From Sphaerochaeta sp. (lineage in GTDB: Bacteria > Spirochaetota > Spirochaetia > Sphaerochaetales > Sphaerochaetaceae): 64,000 nt of DNA. The stretch covers positions 1-64,000 of the forward strand of contig JAGYOG010000001.1 in NCBI GenBank assembly GCA_018399495.1. Reading direction: 5' to 3'. Shown piece after piece: positions 17,603-26,932 of this stretch. The translations under genes and the position numbers were made by a program. How positions within the stretch are numbered: the stretch's first letter is position 1; every line of letters starts with the position of its first letter. The notes under the pieces are model-generated. The model was given only the letters and a program-made list of their open reading frames with translations. It was not told the origin of the DNA and searched no databases.

Positions 17603-19094
17603 AATTGGTGACGCTATTAGAAGTATGGTAGCGGAAAAAAACATTTCCGAGGAGCTGGTAATCAGCACCATTGAGGACATACTTCGCGCAGCATACAAAC
17701 GAAAATTCGGTACCGATGAGAATGCCGTCATAGAGTTCAGTGAAGATTATACCAGCGTAGAGCTCGCAAGCAGACGCCAGATTGTTGATGATGATGAATG
17801 GTATAATGAGGTAACAGAAATTCCTCTCAGTGAGGCAAAAGAAATCCATGAAGAATGTGAGATTGGCGACGAGTTGCTTATCCCTGTTGATTTCAAGGAA
17901 TTCGACCGAATCAGTGTACAGAGTGCAAAACAACGTGCCCATCAGAGCTTTCGTGATATTCAAAAGGATACGCTGTACAGTGAATTCAAGACAAAAGAAG
18001 GTCAGCTGATTATCGGTTACTACCGAAGACAAGCTCCCACTGGTGACATCTATGTCGATATCGGTAGTACCGAAGGACTTTTGCCCAGGAGAAACCAATC
18101 CAGCAGAGAAAGCTACCAGAGCAATGACAAGATCAAGTGCTATGTAGAGAGTGTAGAGAAAGCTGAGCGCGGTGTGCGGGTCATCCTCTCCAGAACAAGC
18201 AGTGAATTGATTCGTAAGCTTTTCGAAGTTGAAGTACCGGAAATTGCACAGAACCAGATTGACATAATCAAGATTGTTCGTGAAGCAGGATATCGTACAA
18301 AGGTTGCTGTAGCATCACGTAATGATGATATCGACCCTGTCGGAGCCTGTGTTGGGTTGAAGGGAAATCGAATTCAGACTATCATGAGCGAAATAGAGGG
18401 TGAGAAGATTGATATTCTTCGTTACGATTCCAACCCAATCAATTATATCCACAATGCGCTCTCACCAGCGCAGGTAAAGGATGTAGTGGTTCTTGACAAG
18501 AATATCTATCATGCAGTTGCTATTGTAGATGACAGCCAACTCTCATTGGCTATTGGAAAGCAAGGCTTGAATGTTCGTTTGGCAAACAAGCTGGTTGACT
18601 GGATGATTGATGTGAAGACACAATCTCAATTTGATGAGATGGATATTGCCAAGGAAGCCCGTTCCAGGGTTGAGAGTATTTTCATGGATGAGCAGGAGTA
18701 TTATAACGAAGAACTCGTTGCCCAGAATGATGAAGAAATGCCGGTAGTACAGGAAGGTGAAATTGCTTCCGCAGATGATTTCGTTGATGAGGATGAGATT
18801 GCTCTCTCTGAACTTCCTTTGGATGAGATATTGCTGAAGAAACTTCATTTCCACGATGTGTATAGTGTTGAAGAATTCATCAATCTCAGTGAAGAGGATC
18901 TAGCAAGCTTCAGTGATTTAAGCGAGGAAGAGATTATTGCAATCAAGGATACCATCAATGAGTACGTTGATATCGTTGAGGATGAAGAGGAAACTGAGAC
19001 TGAGTATGTCTGTCCCAATTGTGGTTCCCCCATCACAGAGGACATGAGTGTGTGCCCAAACTGTGGTACAGGTCTGGTATTTGAGGTAGAGTAA
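17592..19094 (+). CDS. nusA: Transcription factor NusA with a C-terminal zinc ribbon
   Basis: A 500-residue NusA that binds RNA polymerase and controls pausing, termination and antitermination. The ATG at 17592 follows GGAGGA and gives the usual N-terminus (MATEIGDAIRSM). Domains in order: N-terminal polymerase-binding domain (1-125), S1 (about 135-200), KH1 and KH2 (about 215-350; GLKGNRIQTI and LAIGKQGLNVRLA), an acidic stretch, a helix-hairpin-helix-like region (about 415-465), then a zinc ribbon with C474, C477, C488 and C491 (CPNCG repeated). The ribbon is not part of the standard bacterial NusA and ends nine residues before the stop. Confidence 0.95.
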   Translation: MATEIGDAIRSMVAEKNISEELVISTIEDILRAAYKRKFGTDENAVIEFSEDYTSVELASRRQIVDDDEWYNEVTEIPLSEAKEIHEECEIGDELLIPVDFKEFDRISVQSAKQRAHQSFRDIQKDTLYSEFKTKEGQLIIGYYRRQAPTGDIYVDIGSTEGLLPRRNQSSRESYQSNDKIKCYVESVEKAERGVRVILSRTSSELIRKLFEVEVPEIAQNQIDIIKIVREAGYRTKVAVASRNDDIDPVGACVGLKGNRIQTIMSEIEGEKIDILRYDSNPINYIHNALSPAQVKDVVVLDKNIYHAVAIVDDSQLSLAIGKQGLNVRLANKLVDWMIDVKTQSQFDEMDIAKEARSRVESIFMDEQEYYNEELVAQNDEEMPVVQEGEIASADDFVDEDEIALSELPLDEILLKKLHFHDVYSVEEFINLSEEDLASFSDLSEEEIIAIKDTINEYVDIVEDEEETETEYVCPNCGSPITEDMSVCPNCGTGLVFEVE

Positions 19095-19109
19095 ATTATA
19101 GAGGAAATA

Positions 19110-21919
19110 ATGTCGGAAGAGAATAACAAGCCAAAAGCAACGTTGATCAAACATGTTGTGAATCCAGTGGAACACAACAAAGAGCAGAAGAGTCCCGTCA
19201 CTGAACCTGAATCTAAACCTAAAGCCCCCGAAAAACGTCGTGTGGTAGTGGTAAAGAAAAAGGTAGTCGTGGTGAAGCCCCAAGCTCGCAAGGATGCTAC
19301 AAAGCCTGAGAATGAGAAGCAAGAGGATAAAACCTCCAAGGACGAAGGCACTAAGGAAGTAATTGAGAAGAAGAAAACATCTTCTGGAGGCCATAAGAGT
19401 AGTGTGGTACGAAAAGCCCATCGCCATACTGCCTCAGACACCTTATCAGCTTCTCCCTTGCATAACGGTCCAGTCGTCATCAGACCGACCAATCTGCCAC
19501 CAGTTCCCAACCAGGGACTGACGGTTAAGGATCACAAAGAGTTGCAGGACAAGAACACTGGAGGCACCTCTTCTAAAGAGAGTCCGGTACCCAGTACCGG
19601 TCCTCGCGTAGCTGGTATGGTTGGTGGACGTCCAGCTCCGGGAACCAGACCTCAATACCGCTCCAATAATAATAGGAGTGGGTATCAAGGTCAGGACACC
19701 CGTGGCCCTGCAAGACCTGCAGGCACTGGATATCAGGGCCAAGCTAACCGTGGGCCCGCTAGACCAGGTGGATACCAAGGTCAAGATACCCGCGGTCCTG
19801 CAAGACCAGGTGGATACAAACGGTGGATATCAGGGGCAAGACAATCGTGGACCTGCCAGACCAGGTGGATACAGACCAAATCCCAACGGTCCCCGAGGTG
19901 GAGCTCCATTCCAACAGTAGTGGTGGATTCAGAGGACCTGGAGGTCCCCGGACTCCGTTTCGTGGGCCTCAAGGTGGAAACAAACCTCCCATGCAGGATA
20001 TGGCTCCCATAAATCAGCGGACCAACAAGAAAAGTTTTAAAAAGAAAAACAACGCTAACTATAAAAAGCGTAACGCTGAAGAAGAGAAAGAGTTTCAGAT
20101 TCAGAAACGTAAGCAACAGGCAGCAGCCAAGCTTGCCGCTGTACCCAAGTCCATTGATATGATGGAGGTCATCACTATAAGTGACCTCGCTAAGAAGATG
20201 AATTTGAAAGCAGGAGAGATCATAGCAAAACTTCTCAAGATGGGTATGATGGTTACCATCAATCAGCAGATTGACCACGATACAGCAGAAATCATCTGTA
20301 GTGAGTACAACTGTAAGGTGAATCTAGTCTCGCTCTATGATGAAACATTGATAGTTAGTGAACCAGACAAAGATGAAGACCTGATTGATCGTGCACCGAT
20401 TGTTACCGTCATGGGTCACGTTGACCATGGTAAGACTAAGTTGCTCGATGCTATTCGTTCTACCAAGGTAGCCGAAGGTGAGTACGGTGGAATCACCCAG
20501 CATATTGGTGCCTACAAGGTGAATCTCCCTGAAAAGGGTGAAGTTGTCTTCCTTGATACTCCAGGTCACGCAGCATTCTCTATGATGCGTGCTCGAGGAG
20601 CACAGGTTACTGACATCGTAATCTTGGTGGTTGCTGCCAATGATGGTGTCATGCCACAAACACGGGAAGCTATCGACCACGCTCGAGCAGCTAATGTTCC
20701 TATCATTGTAGCAATCAACAAGTGTGATTTGCCTGAGGCAAAACCTGAGCGAGTCATGCAACAGCTTTCTGATCTTGGCTTGATGCCGGAAGCTTGGGGT
20801 GGACAGACACTTTTCTGTGAGATTTCTGCACTGAAGAATATTGGTATCGATGAATTGCTTGATTCCATCCTTCTAGAAGCTGAAATGCTCGAATTAAAAG
20901 TCAATGCCAGCTGCAGGGCTGAAGGAAAGATTATTGAAAGTCGTATTGACCAAGGTCGTGGTATTGTTGCCTCCATTTTGATTGAACGAGGAACCTTACG
21001 ACAAGGTGATCATTATGTAGCCGGAATTTATCCAGGCCGCGTAAGAGCCATGTTTGATGACAAAGGAAACAAGATTGAGGAGGCAGGTCCTTCCACTCCT
21101 GTTGAGATCATCGGTCTCTCTGATATTCCGGGGGCAGGCGATCCGTTCCAGGTCACTGAGGATGAAAGGCAGGCTCGTCAGGTTGGTAACAAGCGTCAGG
21201 AGCTTGAGAGAATTGGGGATAGCCGTAATGTGAAGAAGGTTACCTTGGATAATCTCTACTCAAAAATCAAGGAAGGTACAATTCAAGAGTTCAATGTCAT
21301 CATCAAGGGTGATGTACAGGGTTCTGTTGAAGCCTTACAGGGAGCTCTGCAAAAACTCTCCAATGATGAGATCCATCTCAATGTCATCCGTGCAAGTGCC
21401 GGTGCAATCATCGAGAGTGATGTCACCTTGGCCAGTGCTTCTGCAGCCTTGGTTATCGGGTTTAATGTACGCCCGACTCCCAGAGCCCAGGTACTCGCAG
21501 ACCAAGAGAAGATCGAAATCCGCAAATACAATATCATTTATGATGTAGTAGATGATATCAGAAGTGCTATGGAAGGCATGCTCAGCCCTGAGGTACGTGA
21601 GGTTGAAATCGGAACTGTTGAAGTCCGTGATACCTTCAAGGTACCCAGAACTGGAACGATTGCCGGTTGTATGGTTACCAGTGGAAAGGTCAAGAGAAAT
21701 GCCTTTGCAAGGGTCTTCCGTGAAGACCTCCAGCTCACTGCTAATAAAGTCAAGATTACGAGCTTGAAGCGATTCAAAGATGATGCGAAGGAAGTCGCTG
21801 AAGGTTTTGAATGTGGTATTGGACTTGAAAATTTCAACGACTTGCGTGTTGGTGATATCCTAGAGGTCATTGAGACTGAGGAAATCGCTCGTAAGTTGGA
21901 AACAAAAAGTGAAAAATAA
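19110..21919 (+). CDS. infB: Translation initiation factor IF-2, reading frame interrupted twice
   Basis: IF-2 delivers initiator tRNA to the 30S subunit. The gene spans 2810 bases, two more than a multiple of three, and reads in three successive frames: 19110 to about 19815, then to about 19915, then to 21919. Each change matches one extra base, near ACAAACGG (19816-19823) and near TTCCAACAG (19909-19917). Removing them gives a 935-residue protein. The N-terminal part is Lys/Glu-rich and then Gly/Arg-rich; the core has the IF2N fold, the G domain ([28 protein letters not shown]) and C-terminal domains, all intact. The core could also start internally. A sequencing error is the simplest explanation because infB is essential. 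Confidence 0.9.
19680..19866 (+). repeat. Tandem repeat in the IF-2 linker, about 42-bp units
   Basis: Four similar units of 42-48 bases encode variants of [14 protein letters not shown], at about 19680-19727, 19728-19769, 19770-19811 and 19825-19866. The first frame change falls in the 13 bases between units three and four. Such Gly/Arg repeats form a disordered linker and can change copy number by slippage. Confidence 0.85.
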
Positions 21920-21921
21920 CC

Positions 21922-22284
21922 ATGAGTGAATATAGTCAGAAAAGGATAGAAGCTAAACTCTCTGAGGCGATCAGCATGCTGATCGTCAAAGGGGAGGTCA
22001 AAAATCCTCTGGTAAGCACGCTTTGCTCAGTAAGCAAAGTTGAGCTCTCCCAGGATAATGCCTATGCAACGGTTTACATCTCATCGGTTCTTGATGACAA
22101 GAGCCTTGAGGCGAGTGTAGCAGGGTTGCAAAAGGCCAGTGGATTCATCCAGAAGCGCGTAGGGGCATTCCTGAAAACCCGGAATACACCTGTGCTCAGA
22201 TTTAAGGCAGACATCTCTCTGAAAGAAGGACAAAAGATCAATGCCTTGATCGATTCATTGGTAGAAGATGGGAAAGAACGCTAG
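21922..22284 (+). CDS. rbfA: Ribosome-binding factor RbfA
   Basis: A 120-residue KH-fold protein needed for 16S rRNA 5'-end maturation and cold adaptation. Visible family features are the N-terminal helix with RIEAKLSEAIS and the central strand phrase AYATVYIS. It starts two bases after infB and overlaps truB by 17 bases, the conserved infB-rbfA-truB order. Confidence 0.9.
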   Translation: MSEYSQKRIEAKLSEAISMLIVKGEVKNPLVSTLCSVSKVELSQDNAYATVYISSVLDDKSLEASVAGLQKASGFIQKRVGAFLKTRNTPVLRFKADISLKEGQKINALIDSLVEDGKER

Positions 22285-23170
22285 TATTCTCCTCATCAAC
22301 AAGAAGGGAGGACTGACCAGTTTTTCCAGTCTGAACGTTATCAAGCGTACCATAGACCCAAAAGTAGGGCATGCTGGTACGCTTGATAAGTTTGCAGAGG
22401 GACTTTTGATTGTCTTGACCGGAAGCATGACCAAGTTGAATCTTCTGTTTTCCCAGATGGATAAACAATATCGGGCACATATTCAATTTGGAATAGAAAC
22501 CGATACCCTTGATCCGGAAGGGGAGGTGATTGCAGAATCTTCCATTCCCTCATACCAAACCATCTTACAAACCATTCCCTCTTTCGTTGGAGAAGGAAAA
22601 CAGGAACCTCCTGCCTATAGTGCATTGCATATCAATGGCAAACGGGCAAGTAAGCTCGCTAGGCAGGGGAAGCAGGTTGTCATACCGAAACGTCCCATTA
22701 CAATCTATGCTTTCACTCCAATCAGCTATCAAGATGGTGTACTTATTGCAGATATCCATGTCTCTAAAGGTACCTATATCCGAAGTATTGCCAGGGATTT
22801 GGGAAAAGCCTGTGAAAGCAGGGCTTATCTCACCGCTTTGGTTCGTACCAGCATTGGGCCGTTCTCCTTGGATGAATCAGTTGATGCAAAAAAGACAGAA
22901 GAACTTGTATCTTCCATGCAGTATACTGATGTATATTTAAAACGTTTGGAAGCAGTCAGTGTGTTTGAGATTCCTGATACCGAGTTGTTTCGAGTAGCCA
23001 ATGGGTCCTATCCTCATACGGTTACTTGCATCAAGGAAGGAAAGGATGCATTGTATGGTGCACTATACAGTAAGGACGGTGTTTTAAGGGCAGTGTCCAG
23101 CCTTCAGGAAAAGCGTTTAATTGCTCAAATACACCCATATACAGGGGGAAAACAGTATGAAACGGTATGA
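22268..23170 (+). CDS. truB: tRNA pseudouridine-55 synthase TruB
   Basis: A 300-residue enzyme that makes pseudouridine 55 in the T-loop of tRNAs. The catalytic Asp is D40 in VGHAGTLDKFAEGLL; further family motifs include PPAYSALHINGKRA and SKGTYIRSIARDLG. It overlaps rbfA at its start and the ribF start at its end. The length is normal. Confidence 0.94.
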   Translation: MGKNASILLINKKGGLTSFSSLNVIKRTIDPKVGHAGTLDKFAEGLLIVLTGSMTKLNLLFSQMDKQYRAHIQFGIETDTLDPEGEVIAESSIPSYQTILQTIPSFVGEGKQEPPAYSALHINGKRASKLARQGKQVVIPKRPITIYAFTPISYQDGVLIADIHVSKGTYIRSIARDLGKACESRAYLTALVRTSIGPFSLDESVDAKKTEELVSSMQYTDVYLKRLEAVSVFEIPDTELFRVANGSYPHTVTCIKEGKDALYGALYSKDGVLRAVSSLQEKRLIAQIHPYTGGKQYETV

Positions 23171-23993
23171 TTTCATGCATCTTTCTGCTCACCCGATTCT
23201 TTGGCAAGTACCCATGGTAGTATCCATCGGTGTATTCGATGGTCTCCACCTTGGACACTTAACCATTTTGAACCGTACCCTCGTTCTTGCAAAAGAGAAG
23301 GGATGGGAGAGCATGGTAATCACATTTGATAGAAACCCTAAGATGGCTACAAAAAGCCAACCCTACCATTCCAAGCTCACCACAGAGGGTCAAATGCAGG
23401 AAATCCTTGCCAATCTTGGTGTTAACCATATGGTAGTCATTGACTTTTCCTCTGATTTCAGTAAACTCACAGCTGAGGAGTTCCTATCTTTGGTTTGTGC
23501 TTTTTGCCAAGTCAAAGCGATGGTTGTTGGAAAAGATTTCCGCTGCGGTGCCCCGGCGTCAAATGCCGGACCTGTTCAGCTGCAGGAACATCTGAACCAA
23601 TTGTCACCAGGGGCAATTGTGGAAGTTCCTTCTTTTGTCAAAACAGACAAGAGTGAGGTAGTTTCAAGTACCTTGGTGCGTAAAAAACTTCTTAGGGGCG
23701 CTTTGAAAGAAGTTCAAAGTATGCTCGGCAGACCGTATGAGTTGGATTTGGTTGCTCACCCCTCCAAATTTACTGAACGCGGACTGCTGTACCGCACGGC
23801 TTCCTTCATACAACTGTTGCCATTGGCTGGTGTGTATGAGGCCTACCTTACGCTTTCGGATGATACAAAGGTTCCAGTGAAAACAATCATTGGGGATGAA
23901 TACCTTTTGATTCTCCCAAAAGATGGAATGTGGGATGTAAAGCTGTTACGTACAAAAAGACTTAGCCTAATAGCTAAGGGGAGTAGTTCATGA
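23157..23993 (+). CDS. ribF: RibF-type FAD synthetase with a short, atypical riboflavin-kinase region
   Basis: A 278-residue protein; the ATG at 23157 follows a GGGGG ribosome site, inside the end of truB. The N-terminal FMN adenylyltransferase domain is clear ([14 protein letters not shown], near residues 21-34, the HxGH nucleotidyl-transfer motif, and SSTLVRKKL near 174). The C-terminal part is only about 90 residues, and I cannot find the riboflavin-kinase motif (GxPTAN). It may make FAD from imported FMN but lack the kinase step. The stop overlaps rpsO by ATGA. Confidence 0.88.
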   Translation: MKRYDFMHLSAHPILWQVPMVVSIGVFDGLHLGHLTILNRTLVLAKEKGWESMVITFDRNPKMATKSQPYHSKLTTEGQMQEILANLGVNHMVVIDFSSDFSKLTAEEFLSLVCAFCQVKAMVVGKDFRCGAPASNAGPVQLQEHLNQLSPGAIVEVPSFVKTDKSEVVSSTLVRKKLLRGALKEVQSMLGRPYELDLVAHPSKFTERGLLYRTASFIQLLPLAGVYEAYLTLSDDTKVPVKTIIGDEYLLILPKDGMWDVKLLRTKRLSLIAKGSSS

Positions 23994-24256
23994 TCTCGAA
24001 AGAACAGAAACAAGAAATCATTGCAAAGTATGGTGGTGATGAGAAAAACACCGGATCAACACAGGCACAGATTGCCTTACTGACCGCTAGAATCAACGAC
24101 CTTCAGATTCACTTCAAGGCAAATCCTAAGGATCATGCCGGAACCAGAGGTTTATTGCAGATGGTCGGTCAACGTAGAAGGCTTTTGAAGTATTTGCGCA
24201 ACAATGACATCAATGCTTACCGTGCGCTGATTGCCGACCTCGGTATTAGAAAATAA
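23990..24256 (+). CDS. rpsO: 30S ribosomal protein S15
   Basis: An 88-residue S15, which binds the central domain of 16S rRNA and starts platform assembly. Family phrases [13 protein letters not shown]-like (here [13 protein letters not shown]) and [12 protein letters not shown] are present, and length is exactly typical. It overlaps ribF by four bases and precedes pnp by 114 bases, as in many bacteria. Confidence 0.97.
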   Translation: MISKEQKQEIIAKYGGDEKNTGSTQAQIALLTARINDLQIHFKANPKDHAGTRGLLQMVGQRRRLLKYLRNNDINAYRALIADLGIRK

Positions 24257-24287
24257 CGGTGGTGTTTTCACTGTAATTTTGTGTGGA

Positions 24288-24320
24288 TGGCTCCGATGGC
24301 TTTTCAGGCTGTTGGAGCTA
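24288..24320 (+). promoter_or_regulatory. rpsO-pnp intergenic hairpin
   Basis: Bases 24288-24300 can pair with 24308-24320 (13 pairs, four of them G-U) around a 7-base loop. No run of Ts follows, so it is unlikely to be a strong terminator. In enteric bacteria a hairpin at this place is cut by RNase III and lets PNPase repress its own mRNA; a similar role here is inference. Confidence 0.5.
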
Positions 24321-24370
24321 TTTATATGATATAGTAAAGAAGAACAAAAGAACGAAGAAAGGAAAAGAAA

Positions 24371-26479
24371 ATGGAAGTTAAGAAAGTATCTGTTCGGATA
24401 GGTAATTCCGATCTGGTTTTTGAAACCGGAAAAATTGCCAAACAAGCCAATGGCTCCGTCTATGCCCATTATGAAGGAAGTGGAGTAATCGCAACGGTCT
24501 GCTGTGGCAAACAACCTAATGAAGCCTTGGATTATGTACCACTCAGTGTTGAGTATAATGAAAAATACTATGCAGCCGGAAAAATCCCCGGGGGATTCCT
24601 CAAGAGGGAGGCGCGCCCCAAAGACAAGGAGATTCTTGTCAGCCGTTTGATTGATCGTCCAATGCGTCCCTTGTTCAACAAAGCCTTTGGAAGGGAAATT
24701 CAAATTGTTCCCACTGCTATTTCTTCCGATATGAACAATACCCCTGATATCATTGCCATGAACGCAGCCAGTGCAGCTGTCACCATCAGTGATATCCCAT
24801 TTGGTGGCCCCATTGCTGCCGTTCGTATCTCACGCTTGGATGGCAAGTATATTGTCAACCCTACGTTCAGTGAAATTGAAAAAAGTGAGCTCGATATAGT
24901 TGTAGCTGGTACCCGTGACGGGATTACCATGGTTGAAGGTGGTGCAAAAGAGGTAAGTGAAGAACTGATGCTTGAAGCTATCGCAACTGCTCAGCCATTC
25001 ATTACCAAGCTCTGTGATGCACAGCTTGAGTTGCGCGAACTTGCGGGTAAAGAGAAGCTCCCCATCATCGAAAGCACCGTTGATTTTTCCTGGCTTGATC
25101 CTGTGAAAAATTTTGCATATCCCCTCATCAAGGAAGCTTCTTTTGTCAAAGGCAAGATGGAGCGTTATGCAGCACTCGCTGAAGTGCATGAACAGGTAAA
25201 AGAAAAGTTTGCCGACCTGATTGCTGAAGATGAAGCCCGCGCAGACCAGCTCGGCGGTCTTTTCGAAGATCTTGAATATGAGATTCTTCGTTCCTCAATT
25301 CTCAACGAAGGTGTTCGTACAGACGGCAGAAAGGTAGATGAGATTCGCCCGATTACCTGTGAGGTTGGATTGTTGCCCAGAACCCATGGTTCTGCACTCT
25401 TCACCCGCGGTGAGACGCAGAGCTTGGCAGTTACCACCCTTGGTACAGCAAGTGATGAGCAGATGTTTGATACAATTGATGGCGAAAAATCCTTCAGTTC
25501 ATTTATGTTGCATTACAACTTCCCTCCGTACAGTGTTGGTGAGACCGGAAGACTTTCCACCGGAAGAAGAGAAATTGGACATGGTCACCTAGCCCAGAGA
25601 GCATTGGAAACTATCATCCCACCCAAGGAGGTATTCCCGTATACCATTAGAATTGTCAGTGAGATCATGGAATCCAATGGCTCATCATCCATGGCTTCTG
25701 TCTGTGGTGGTTGTCTCTCATTGATGGACGCTGGTGTTCCTATCAAGACTCCTGTTGCAGGTATTGCCATGGGTTTGATTACTGAAGGAGCCGACTACTC
25801 AAAGTATGTGGTACTCAGTGACATTCTCGGTGAAGAGGACCATCTCGGTGACATGGACTTTAAGGTTACCGGTTCCCGTGAAGGTATCACTGCATTCCAG
25901 ATGGATATCAAAATCGCTGGAGTAACTCCTGAGATCATGAAGAAAGCACTTGAACAGGCTAAGAAGGGTAGAATTCATATCCTGAATATCATGGAAGATA
26001 CCCTGAAGACTCCTCGCGAGGAAATTAACGAATACGCTCCCAAGATTCTGACCATGAAGGTTGACGAGGAAAAGATTGGGGCTGTCATTGGTACCGGTGG
26101 CAAAACAATCAAGGCAATTGCCAGCCAAAGCGGAGCAGAGGTTAATATCGCTGATGATGGAACCATCACTATCTTCGGCAAGAATGCTGCAGCAGCAAAA
26201 CTTGCCAAGGAATTGGTCCAATCCATCGTTGAGGAACCTGAAGTAGGAAGAATCTACCAGGGTACTGTGAAGCGTATCATGGACTTCGGCGCCTTCATTG
26301 AAATTCTGCCAGGAAAGGAAGGGCTCTGCCATATCTCCAAGCTTGCAAAGACTCGTGTCCAGAACGTTGAAGATGTACTTTCAGTTGGGCAAGCCGTACC
26401 GGTGAAGCTCATCGAAATCGACCGTCAGGGACGTTTGAACCTGAGTTACATTGATGCGATTGAAGGCAATGCCAAATAA
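24371..26479 (+). CDS. pnp: Polyribonucleotide nucleotidyltransferase (PNPase)
   Basis: A 702-residue phosphorolytic 3'-5' exoribonuclease that degrades mRNA. Two RNase PH-like halves (the second around residues 315-545, with RTHGSALFTRGETQ and the FPPYSVGETGR motif) are followed by a KH domain (VIGTGGKTIKAIA, near 570) and an S1 domain (YQGTVKRIMDFGAFIEI, near 630). Length and domain order are standard. The ATG follows GAAAGGAAAAG. Confidence 0.97.
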   Translation: MEVKKVSVRIGNSDLVFETGKIAKQANGSVYAHYEGSGVIATVCCGKQPNEALDYVPLSVEYNEKYYAAGKIPGGFLKREARPKDKEILVSRLIDRPMRPLFNKAFGREIQIVPTAISSDMNNTPDIIAMNAASAAVTISDIPFGGPIAAVRISRLDGKYIVNPTFSEIEKSELDIVVAGTRDGITMVEGGAKEVSEELMLEAIATAQPFITKLCDAQLELRELAGKEKLPIIESTVDFSWLDPVKNFAYPLIKEASFVKGKMERYAALAEVHEQVKEKFADLIAEDEARADQLGGLFEDLEYEILRSSILNEGVRTDGRKVDEIRPITCEVGLLPRTHGSALFTRGETQSLAVTTLGTASDEQMFDTIDGEKSFSSFMLHYNFPPYSVGETGRLSTGRREIGHGHLAQRALETIIPPKEVFPYTIRIVSEIMESNGSSSMASVCGGCLSLMDAGVPIKTPVAGIAMGLITEGADYSKYVVLSDILGEEDHLGDMDFKVTGSREGITAFQMDIKIAGVTPEIMKKALEQAKKGRIHILNIMEDTLKTPREEINEYAPKILTMKVDEEKIGAVIGTGGKTIKAIASQSGAEVNIADDGTITIFGKNAAAAKLAKELVQSIVEEPEVGRIYQGTVKRIMDFGAFIEILPGKEGLCHISKLAKTRVQNVEDVLSVGQAVPVKLIEIDRQGRLNLSYIDAIEGNAK

Positions 26480-26480
26480 T

Positions 26481-26930
26481 ATGGAGAGCCATTCAATTCC
26501 GGTACAGGTCAAAAAACTCAATGAGCACGCTCTCCTTCCCAGCTACGGAACGGAGAGAAGTGCTGGTGCTGATCTTTCTGCCTGCCTGGAGGAGGATATT
26601 CTCCTGAAGGCAGGTTCCTATGCTAAGATTCCTACCGGGATAAGCATTCAGGTTCCTCCTGGATACGAGGCACAGGTCAGACCAAGAAGTGGACTTGCTG
26701 CCAACCATGGGATTACCGTTCTCAACAGTCCTGGAACCATAGATAGTGATTATCGTGGTGAAGTGGCTGTGCTTTTGATCAATCATGGGAAAGTGGACGT
26801 CCTCATCCATTCAGGAGACCGTATAGCCCAGATGGTTATCGCACGGTGTGAACAAGCTTCCTTTTTGCCGACTATGGAGCTTGACGCTACAGAACGCGGA
26901 AGTGGAGGCTTTGGTTCAACGGGAGTATAA
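26481..26930 (+). CDS. dut: dUTP diphosphatase
   Basis: About 149 residues (153 if the ATG at 26469 is used). It hydrolyses dUTP to dUMP, keeping uracil out of DNA and feeding dTMP synthesis. All five trimeric dUTPase motifs are present in order: AGADLSA, RPRSGLA, GTIDSDYRGE, RIAQMVI and RGSGGFGSTG. Start choice is uncertain because the gene nearly abuts pnp, whose stop is at 26477-26479. lptF follows after two bases. Confidence 0.94.
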   Translation: MESHSIPVQVKKLNEHALLPSYGTERSAGADLSACLEEDILLKAGSYAKIPTGISIQVPPGYEAQVRPRSGLAANHGITVLNSPGTIDSDYRGEVAVLLINHGKVDVLIHSGDRIAQMVIARCEQASFLPTMELDATERGSGGFGSTGV

Positions 26931-26932
26931 CG

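Noticed and set aside
18845-19510. Antisense open frames across the end of nusA and the start of infB (two overlapping)
   Set aside because: They mirror the acidic/lysine-rich coding sequence on the other strand and show no motif.
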